DNA from: Flavobacteriales bacterium
Lineage (GTDB): Bacteria > Bacteroidota > Bacteroidia > Flavobacteriales_D > Crocinitomicaceae
Assembly: GCA_947476515.1 (NCBI GenBank)
Contig: CANJQZ010000149.1
Location: 1-5,508, forward strand
Direction: 5' to 3'
Length of the DNA: 5,508 bases
The position numbers and the translations under genes are program-made. Below, piece by piece: positions 1 through 5,508 of this stretch. The notes below the pieces were generated by a model, which saw only the letters and a list, made by a program, of their open reading frames with translations, was not told the DNA's origin and did no database searches. The stretch's first letter is position 1, and each line of letters opens with the position of its first letter.

Positions 1-401
1 GTTTGAACGAATGTTACATTTTCGATTTTAACCAATTGTGCTTCTAAAACTTCTGCCGCACTAGTTATTGGAATTGTTTGCGCGATGATTTGAGTCGTTG
101 GACCATGATTTATAAAACTAGTGGTGGGAGAAATTTCTAACAATCCACTAAAATCAAATAATACGCCAGTCGCTGTAATTGAATCTCCTCTTAGTACACC
201 ACTCAAATTAGATCCATAGGCAGGAATTGCAGCCGTTCCATCCTGAATATAACGAATGTTCCCTAATTCTGAACCATTGGTTACCACACCGGTAACAGTT
301 ACAGTTTGGCCGATACCCATATTTCGGACATCTGAAATGGTCTGACTTGTTCCAATAAAACTGCTTAGGGTAAGCAATCCAAATAGTAAAATTCTTTTCA
401 T
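1..401 (-). CDS. Secreted OB-fold (YhcR/DUF5689-like) protein, N-terminal part
   Basis: This is a partial gene: 133 codons are visible from an ATG at 401-399, and the reading frame stays open past the left edge. Residues 1-19 form a signal peptide (MKRILLFGLL, then a small-residue region ending G-T-S before Q20), so the product is exported. Residues about 21-133 fit a secreted OB-fold domain of the YhcR_OBF/DUF5689 kind: a V-T-V-T-G-V-V strand at 34-40, Y-I-Q-D-G-T at 51-56, then G-D-S-I-T-A-T-G at 72-79 and A-Q-L-V-K-I-E-N-V at 121-129. Such domains usually precede a nuclease, lamin-tail or T9SS sorting domain, but here the C-terminal part is missing, so the activity is unknown. The gene starts 15 bases after the receptor stop codon with no terminator between, so co-transcription is very likely. 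The export signal and OB-like pattern are seen; ligand binding is inferred. Domain assignment is from motif recognition, not a profile search. Confidence 0.8.
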   Translation of the reverse strand, partial: MKRILLFGLLTLSSFIGTSQTISDVRNMGIGQTVTVTGVVTNGSELGNIRYIQDGTAAIPAYGSNLSGVLRGDSITATGVLFDFSGLLEISPTTSFINHGPTTQIIAQTIPITSAAEVLEAQLVKIENVTFVQ

Positions 402-416
402 GTTATTTTATTTTAA

Positions 417-3167
417 TTAAAATTGTAAACCTAGTGAAACATTAAATCTAAATCCTTGTCCAAACATAACTTGAGCGGATTGGGCGTCAAAGTTATTATA
501 AATTCCATTACCATTATTAGTTGCATCTGCAATATATACTGAATTTAAAATATTGGTAATAGAGGCATTCATGATTAAGGTTGATTTTTCAAACGAATAC
601 TTGTATCCAGTGAAGAAATTAATCAATAAATAAGAAGGCATCATCCATGATTCTCTTCCACCGTTCGCTCCTTGCAAGGTAAATGGATCAAAATTGGAAT
701 AATAACGATCAAAGTATTGACATTGCATTTTTACATAAAAGTTTTTGAAGGGTTCATATCTAATAGACCCTGCAATAGCAGTTTGCGCAGCATCTCCAAC
801 ATGCACTCCTTTGGCATCAAAACTAATTTTAAGAGAATCATACTGAGGAATAATTACTGTTTTAGTGGAGTTCCAGATCCAATTCCCATAAGAAAACATC
901 ATGTCAGTAGTAACTTTCTTTGAAATATTATAAGCAAAGTCAACTTCTCCACCCATATGTATAGCATCCATTCCATTAATATTTACACGAATAAATTCTG
1001 TCGGATCATTTGGGTCAGGAACTGCTACACCATAAGGAAAAGGTTTGTTTTGCCAATTCGTAGCATAGGCATTGAAGTTAATTCCAAAATTTTTGTTGGC
1101 ATAATTCAATCCGCCTTCTGAAGCAAGAATTTTTTCATTTATAATTTCAGTAAAGAAGGAATTTGAGTTGTTATCAATAACATTAGAAAATTGAGGCGTC
1201 CTGTTTAAATAACCAAGGTTGACATAGCTGGTTAAGTTTTTATTGATCTTATAACTTAATCCACCTTTAATAGTAAATCCAGGTAAATATTTCCATGCAG
1301 TTTGAAAATAAGTCAATTCAGGAGAACTATTATTATAGGTTTTTCCATTGTATTGTACCGTATCGCTTGCGCCAATTCTAAATACAGAATCTCCAATAGT
1401 TAAGACCTTTTTTTGGAAATAATCAATTCCTTTATAACCACTTACAATTCCAGAAACATTCAAAAACATGGCCCACTTATCGCTTGCATATTCCGCTTGA
1501 CCAAAAGCACCAGCCCATTTAACCAATCCATCTCTATTGGCATTAAAAGCGTTTTTCGCAATTTTATCTCCTACTTGTTGCATGGGGTTAGCATCATTTT
1601 TATCTGCAGCACTAACAAAGTAATCTCCACCCAATAGGTTTGCAATGGTTTGGTAATGACTTCCTTTATAATATCTTGCATCTATTCCTCCTGAGATTTC
1701 TAATTTCTTAGAATATGCATAATTGAATTGACCCAAATATCCCGTCCAAAAGTGATTGTTGATACTTGACATTAATATTTGACTTGATTTTATTAAAGTT
1801 GGTGAATAAATTGGATCTACATTTGGTGTTCCAAACAAAGAATTGACTTTGTTTTCTTGTATCATTTGATCCCAATCGATCAAATTGTTAGAATCTCTAA
1901 GTATAGCTGAGGAATTGAAGATGCTCGTTCCTCCACCTCTTCCAATAGATAAGTAAGCAATATTGGAAATAGATAGTTTATCATTTACTTTCCAAAAATC
2001 TTTTAAAGTTACTTGTGGCTTGTTGTAAAAATTTAAGCGTTCACTCAATATTTCTTGTTTCCCATTAACCGTTTGATAACCCCAATGTTGATTGTAACGG
2101 ATACCCATGTCTGTGTATAAGGCATTAGTGTCAATAATAGCCCCATTATTTCTTGCTTGGACAGTGTCCCAATATTGAATAGCTTGATTGAAGGCTCTCT
2201 GCGCATGATGTTGTGGAGCCATAAAACCGGAAAGTGTTAACAAATGCCTATCAATTTTTTTAGATACTTTTAAGTAACCAAAAAAACCTTGACTTGGCGT
2301 TCCATATACCCAACCAGCTCCTTGTTTGTAAGAACTAGAAAAAGTGAGTCCCCATCCATTCTTACTCATTCCTGTATTGTAGGAAAAACTCGTTCTTAAC
2401 AAATTGCCGGTTCCATACTCTTGTTTAATTGATCCTCCTTTGCGATTACCTATTCCTTGAGTAATAATATTTATAGTCCCCCCAATTGATGGCATTGCAA
2501 TTTTTGTTGCTCCTAAACCGCGTTGTACTTGCATCTGTGCGGTGATGGCATCTAATCCAAACCAGTTGGACCAATATACTGCTCCGTTTTCCATGTCATT
2601 TACAGGAACACCATCAATCATTACCCCAACATTTCTTTGGTCAAATCCACGAACATTGATGCGTGCATCACCATCTCCCCCTCCTTGTGTGGTAGCGTAT
2701 ACACCGGGTGTTCCATTTAGAAGCATCGGTAAATCTCTTGAGCCTAATTCTTCAGCAATCTTTTGAGCGGAAACCTTGGTTACAGCAATTGGCACCCTTC
2801 CTTCTTTAACAAGATTACCGATTACATTGATTTCTTCAAATTCTTGATTTAATCCTAAATAAATGTCTTTACTAGTAAGCTTCTTATCTATGGTTATTTC
2901 TAATGTCTTTGTCTCAAAAGTTAACATGCTTACACTTATGAAATAAGTCCCGTAAGGTAAATTGGATATTAAATACTCACCTGTTATAGCACTTAAACTT
3001 TTTCCAATAATGTCTTTATTTGAACCTTTTGTAAAAACTTGCACTTTCGCCCCAACTACAATTTGTTGGTTGGCATTATCGATAATTTTTCCACTGATAC
3101 TTCCACTGCTTTGAGCTAAGGTGACAATCGTAATCAAGGAAAAAAACAGGGTGTAAAATATTTTCAT
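417..3167 (-). CDS. TonB-dependent outer-membrane receptor with carboxypeptidase-regulatory-like domain
   Basis: This 916-residue protein should be an outer-membrane importer energised by TonB-ExbBD. Numbered from the ATG at 3167-3165, residues 1-18 are a signal peptide cleaved before Q19. About 22-106 is a carboxypeptidase-regulatory-like beta-sandwich. E-E-I-N-V-I-G at 111-117 is a TonB-box-like strand. The plug runs about 121-236, with I-N-V-R-G-F at 170-175, M-I-D-G-V-P-V-N-D at 183-191 and G-G-T-I-N-I-I-T at 229-236. The rest is a 22-strand-type barrel ending in the usual C-terminal Phe. The L-N-R-T-P-Q-F and V-G-D-A-A-Q-T motifs at 654-660 and 790-796 are familiar from flavobacterial receptors. 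There is no SusD gene beside it, and it is shorter than most SusC proteins, so it is a non-Sus receptor. The substrate cannot be read from sequence. A TTG at 3170-3168 extends the frame by one codon, but the adjacent ATG is the better start. Confidence 0.96.
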   Translation of the reverse strand: MKIFYTLFFSLITIVTLAQSSGSISGKIIDNANQQIVVGAKVQVFTKGSNKDIIGKSLSAITGEYLISNLPYGTYFISVSMLTFETKTLEITIDKKLTSKDIYLGLNQEFEEINVIGNLVKEGRVPIAVTKVSAQKIAEELGSRDLPMLLNGTPGVYATTQGGGDGDARINVRGFDQRNVGVMIDGVPVNDMENGAVYWSNWFGLDAITAQMQVQRGLGATKIAMPSIGGTINIITQGIGNRKGGSIKQEYGTGNLLRTSFSYNTGMSKNGWGLTFSSSYKQGAGWVYGTPSQGFFGYLKVSKKIDRHLLTLSGFMAPQHHAQRAFNQAIQYWDTVQARNNGAIIDTNALYTDMGIRYNQHWGYQTVNGKQEILSERLNFYNKPQVTLKDFWKVNDKLSISNIAYLSIGRGGGTSIFNSSAILRDSNNLIDWDQMIQENKVNSLFGTPNVDPIYSPTLIKSSQILMSSINNHFWTGYLGQFNYAYSKKLEISGGIDARYYKGSHYQTIANLLGGDYFVSAADKNDANPMQQVGDKIAKNAFNANRDGLVKWAGAFGQAEYASDKWAMFLNVSGIVSGYKGIDYFQKKVLTIGDSVFRIGASDTVQYNGKTYNNSSPELTYFQTAWKYLPGFTIKGGLSYKINKNLTSYVNLGYLNRTPQFSNVIDNNSNSFFTEIINEKILASEGGLNYANKNFGINFNAYATNWQNKPFPYGVAVPDPNDPTEFIRVNINGMDAIHMGGEVDFAYNISKKVTTDMMFSYGNWIWNSTKTVIIPQYDSLKISFDAKGVHVGDAAQTAIAGSIRYEPFKNFYVKMQCQYFDRYYSNFDPFTLQGANGGRESWMMPSYLLINFFTGYKYSFEKSTLIMNASITNILNSVYIADATNNGNGIYNNFDAQSAQVMFGQGFRFNVSLGLQF

Positions 3168-3184
3168 CAAAACTTTTTTGCAAT

Positions 3185-3208
3185 AAAAAAGGCCGTTACC
3201 GACCTTTT
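3185..3208 (-). terminator. Intrinsic terminator after the lamin-tail gene
   Basis: Read on the minus strand, AAAAGGTCG pairs with CGGCCTTTT around a GTAA tetraloop of the GNRA class, giving a 9-bp stem with one G-U wobble. It is followed by a run of six U, four of which lie in the 3' arm. The hairpin begins 18 bases past the lamin-tail stop codon. Read on the plus strand, the wobble becomes a C-A mismatch, so the structure favours minus-strand transcripts. Only 17 bases separate it from the receptor ATG, which is an unusual position inside a same-strand cluster. Confidence 0.82.
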
Positions 3209-3226
3209 AAAATTAGATAATTTGTT

Positions 3227-4285
3227 TTATTTTAGGATTACTCTACGGATCTCTGAACTTCCGTTTTTCATACTTATTTTCAAAAAGTAAACACCTTTAT
3301 TTCCGTCTAATTCAAGAGTGATAAAAGCTTTGTTTAAATTATTATAAACAGCTACTTGCTGACCAAGAGCATTGATTAATTGTATTGATTTTACCTCTTG
3401 AGAATTTTTTAAATTAATAAGACCAGTACTTGGATTTGGATAAACAACTAGTGCATGGTTCTCAGTTTCATCTATTCCAGCCGGATTACATAAACAATCA
3501 TGAACACCTAAAGAATTCCAGTTTCCATCAAGAATAGGATTTCCACTTGTTCCAAATAAAGTATCACCGTTAGCGTCTAGTCTTACAATTACTGCAGGAA
3601 TAGAATCATATTCTAATAATGGATCAAAGAAAGATGGTTGCATAGTAACTCCTTTCTGAATCGTAGATTTACGAATCATGGAATGATCTTTTGTTACTAA
3701 AGTTCCCAAACCTGTAGAATAAGGGAATTGAGTAGACCATGCACCATCATTGTTTGCAGTACTTCCAGTTTCGTTTGCTGGATTTTCACCAATTTTTCCA
3801 ACTAAATCAATAATTTGAAAACCAGTTACATTAGCTGCATTGATTAATGTGGTAGCAGTACTAGGTAAAGTTCCTTTTGCTAGCATCACTGCATCATTAC
3901 CATTCCAATAAAAACAATTAGATACTGCATAGTCAGGACAATAGAATCCATCAGCTCTAGCTTGTAAAGAATCCCAAACAGGAGCTTCTTGTCCAACACC
4001 AAGTGGATCTAATTTTTGTAAAACAGCCACATAAACAGAATGAGGAGCGATAGTTCCAGATAATTGAATAGCATTTGCTACAGTAGCAGTAGAAGAGCCG
4101 TTAGAATAACGGGCAACAAAGAATTGACTTAAATTTACTGTTGAACTTGTTGGATTATAAATCTCTAAAGCTTTATTGTTTGACCATCCTTCAACATATT
4201 CAGAAATAAATATTTGAGAACAGTTGGTTTGAGCAATAACTGCACCTAATGATATAACTGTGAATAAGGTAAAAAGTGTTTTCAT
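3227..4285 (-). CDS. Lamin tail domain protein with T9SS type A sorting domain
   Basis: This complete gene encodes 352 residues. Residues 1-18 are a signal peptide cleaved before Q19. A lamin-tail domain follows from about 23 to 165: S-Q-I-F-I-S-E-Y-V-E-G at 23-33, N-K-A-L-E-I-Y-N-P at 37-45, L-S-G-T-I-A-P-H at 75-82, N-G-N-D-A-V-M-L at 128-135 and I-D-L-V-G-K-I-G at 159-166. D-H-S-M-I-R-K at 200-206 and N-S-L-G-V-H-D-C at 257-264 close the immunoglobulin-like unit. Residues about 279-352 are a T9SS type A sorting domain, with V-Y-P-N-P-S-T-G at 281-288, G-V-Y-F-L-K-I at 331-337 and a basic R-R-V-I-L-K end. The protein should cross the outer membrane by T9SS and be anchored at the surface or released. 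No catalytic site is visible, so a binding, scaffolding or accessory role is inferred. Five cysteines remain after cleavage (22, 116, 124, 264, 266). It is probably the first gene of the minus-strand cluster. Confidence 0.93.
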   Translation of the reverse strand: MKTLFTLFTVISLGAVIAQTNCSQIFISEYVEGWSNNKALEIYNPTSSTVNLSQFFVARYSNGSSTATVANAIQLSGTIAPHSVYVAVLQKLDPLGVGQEAPVWDSLQARADGFYCPDYAVSNCFYWNGNDAVMLAKGTLPSTATTLINAANVTGFQIIDLVGKIGENPANETGSTANNDGAWSTQFPYSTGLGTLVTKDHSMIRKSTIQKGVTMQPSFFDPLLEYDSIPAVIVRLDANGDTLFGTSGNPILDGNWNSLGVHDCLCNPAGIDETENHALVVYPNPSTGLINLKNSQEVKSIQLINALGQQVAVYNNLNKAFITLELDGNKGVYFLKISMKNGSSEIRRVILK

Positions 4286-4307
4286 AATTTTCTTTATTTA
4301 ATCTTAA

Positions 4308-4315
4308 CAAAGGTA
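4308..4315 (-). promoter_or_regulatory. Bacteroidota-type -7 box for the lamin-tail gene
   Basis: The minus strand reads TACCTTTG, a full match to the Bacteroidota -7 consensus TAnnTTTG. It ends 22 bases upstream of the ATG, which gives a very short leader with a start site near 4302. No TTG-type -33 element is seen at the usual spacing, so the assignment rests on one box and its position. Confidence 0.6.
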
Positions 4316-4399
4316 TACTTTATTTTTCTAATTATTTTTGAGTTTTGACCAGAACACATTAATTTTTTATTACCTCTAAATTAAATAAACTAATTCTTT

Positions 4400-4407
4400 T
4401 ACCTTCG
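4400..4407 (+). promoter_or_regulatory. Probable -7 box for the DPP-IV gene
   Basis: TACCTTCG matches TAnnTTTG at five of its six fixed positions. It ends 18 bases before the ATG at 4426, predicting a leader of roughly 14 bases. No convincing -33 TTG lies upstream. It resembles the divergent box at 4308-4315 (TACCTTTG), which makes both slightly more believable. Confidence 0.45.
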
Positions 4408-4425
4408 CGATCTAAATTATTTTTT

Positions 4426-5508
4426 ATGAAAAATCTACTTTTATTCTTTTCACTACTCAGCTTTGCCGTTTTTTCTCAAGACTTAAGTGTCGAGAAAATT
4501 TGGAAAAAATATGAATATATAGCCAAGGGAGTGGAAGACTTCAAATCAATGGCCGATGGCAACCTCTACACAAAAACAGATGAAGAGGGCTCTATCTTTA
4601 AGTATAGTATTTTAAATTCTGAGGATAAGGGAATTTGTATCTTAGAAGGTAAAAATCTTTTGTATAATGGAGTAAAAATTGAATATGATGATTTTGAATT
4701 TAACAAGGATGAGAGTAAAATATTATTTAAAACTTCCTTAAAGAGCATTTATAGAAGAAGTTATTCTGCGGTGTATTATTTATATGATATAAAAACTAAA
4801 GTCTTGCAAATTTTGGACGATACACACAGTCCACAAACACTTGCAGAATATTCACCTGATGGAAATTCAGTGTCTTATATTGCTGGAAATGATTTATTTG
4901 TTAAATATCTACCAACAGGTAAAATCACGAAATTAACAACAGATGGAAAAAGAAATAAAATCATCAACGGTACAACTGATTGGGTATATGAAGAAGAGTT
5001 TAGCATCACTAAAGCTTACTGCTGGTCACCAGACTCAAAATATATTGCATTTCTAAAATTCGATGAAAAGGAAGTTAAAGAATTCAACTTGACTTACTAT
5101 AATGATTTGTACCCTGAAAATTATAAATATAAGTACCCCAAGGCGGGAGAAGATAACAGTAAAGTTACTGCCCATATTGTTAGCGTTAAGAAACCAAGTA
5201 TTAAGAATATCGATTTAGGAGAGTATGAATATATTCCTCGATTATCTTGGTCAGGCTCTCAAAACAAACTAATACTGCAGACTTTAAATAGACATCAAAA
5301 TCAGTTGAAATATCATTTAGTTGATTTAACAGGTAAGTCTCTTGCACATAAGGTTATTTATGAAGAAAATTCTAAATCGTATGTTGAAATTGATGATAAT
5401 TTATTGATTTTAAAAGATGGAAATTCTATTCTTCGAACCAGTGAAATGGATGGCTATAATCATATTTATCGTCTAGATTTTAATGGAAATTCCACACAAA
5501 TCACAAAA
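4426..5508 (+). CDS. Dipeptidyl peptidase IV-like S9 family peptidase, N-terminal part
   Basis: This gene is partial: 361 codons from the ATG with no stop before the right edge. DPP-IV enzymes cleave X-Pro or X-Ala dipeptides from peptide N-termini and usually exceed 700 residues, so about half is present. Residues 1-17 are a signal peptide (MKNLLLFFSL onward, cleaved before Q18), placing the enzyme in the periplasm or envelope. The remainder is the DPP-IV N-terminal beta-propeller. Diagnostic motifs are D-W-V-Y-E-E-E-F at 185-192, whose E190-E191 match the substrate-amine-binding Glu205-Glu206 of human DPP4; Y-R-R-S-Y at 109-113, where R110 aligns with Arg125; and Y-P-K-A-G at 237-241. The E-E-E-F form argues for DPP-IV over the related prolyl tripeptidyl peptidase. 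The catalytic Ser-Asp-His domain lies beyond the window, so activity cannot be confirmed. The gene is divergent from the lamin-tail cluster and probably has its own promoter. Confidence 0.93.
   Translation, partial: MKNLLLFFSLLSFAVFSQDLSVEKIWKKYEYIAKGVEDFKSMADGNLYTKTDEEGSIFKYSILNSEDKGICILEGKNLLYNGVKIEYDDFEFNKDESKILFKTSLKSIYRRSYSAVYYLYDIKTKVLQILDDTHSPQTLAEYSPDGNSVSYIAGNDLFVKYLPTGKITKLTTDGKRNKIINGTTDWVYEEEFSITKAYCWSPDSKYIAFLKFDEKEVKEFNLTYYNDLYPENYKYKYPKAGEDNSKVTAHIVSVKKPSIKNIDLGEYEYIPRLSWSGSQNKLILQTLNRHQNQLKYHLVDLTGKSLAHKVIYEENSKSYVEIDDNLLILKDGNSILRTSEMDGYNHIYRLDFNGNSTQITK

Noticed and set aside
672..923. Open plus-strand frame of 83 codons
   Set aside because: It lies wholly antisense to the receptor barrel, shows no recognisable motif or start context, and is a shadow of the real gene.
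1413..1637. Open plus-strand frame of 74 codons
   Set aside because: It is antisense within the receptor gene. The composition is what the complementary strand of a barrel gene gives, and no domain is visible.
2206..2226. His-His pair in an early barrel segment of the receptor as a metal-binding loop
   Set aside because: Two adjacent histidines in an M-A-P-Q-H-H-A-Q-R stretch resemble a common family segment and are not enough to claim metal binding.
2542..2766. Open plus-strand frame of 74 codons, Pro- and Ser-rich
   Set aside because: It is antisense to the well-conserved plug domain, so its openness comes from codon constraint on the receptor.
3208..3215. Minus-strand TAATTTTA as a -7 box for the receptor gene
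   Set aside because: It lacks the final G of TAnnTTTG and has no -33 TTG. Its predicted start site would fall inside the terminator hairpin.
4309..4321. Imperfect palindrome around GTATAC as an operator
   Set aside because: It is short and AT-rich, its arms mismatch, and part of it is the -7 box, so chance is a sufficient explanation.
4566..4748. Open minus-strand frame of 60 codons
   Set aside because: It is antisense to the DPP-IV propeller and has no supporting features.
1..5508. CRISPR arrays, tRNA or rRNA genes, insertion sequences, phage or defence genes
   Set aside because: No repeat-spacer pattern, cloverleaf, transposase or defence domain was seen. Almost the whole window is accounted for by four coding regions.

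Overview
The window reads as chromosomal DNA of a Bacteroidota bacterium, most likely Flavobacteriales. It is AT-rich. Its secreted proteins carry short signal peptides ending in A-Q or S-Q, and one ends in a type IX secretion (T9SS) type A sorting domain. A carboxypeptidase-regulatory-domain TonB-dependent receptor is present. No start has a clear Shine-Dalgarno, and the promoter-like boxes fit the TAnnTTTG form of this phylum. The genus cannot be settled from the sequence.

Layout: three genes lie head to tail on the minus strand. In transcription order they are a lamin-tail-domain protein with a T9SS sorting domain (4285-3227), a non-Sus TonB-dependent receptor (3167-417), and the N-terminal part of a secreted OB-fold protein that runs off the left edge (401-1). 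The receptor and OB-fold genes are 15 bases apart and almost certainly co-transcribed. A good intrinsic terminator, pointing with the genes, sits in the short gap between the lamin-tail gene and the receptor gene. A 140-base AT-rich gap with outward-facing -7 boxes follows. To its right, on the plus strand, is the first 361 codons of a dipeptidyl peptidase IV-type S9 peptidase (4426 to the right edge).

How it may work together: all four products carry export signals. The lamin-tail protein would be displayed on or released from the cell surface, the receptor would be the TonB-powered outer-membrane importer, and the OB-fold protein would be an envelope or extracellular protein. Lamin-tail and YhcR-like OB-fold domains occur together in extracellular nucleases of the Xds/ExeM type. 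A nucleic-acid or phosphate scavenging role is therefore a reasonable but unproven idea. No nuclease domain is visible in the window. The divergent DPP-IV gene looks like an independent peptide-utilisation gene. Nothing here is clearly a wholly new system. The separate lamin-tail, receptor and OB-fold genes, and the terminator inside the cluster, are the points most worth following.
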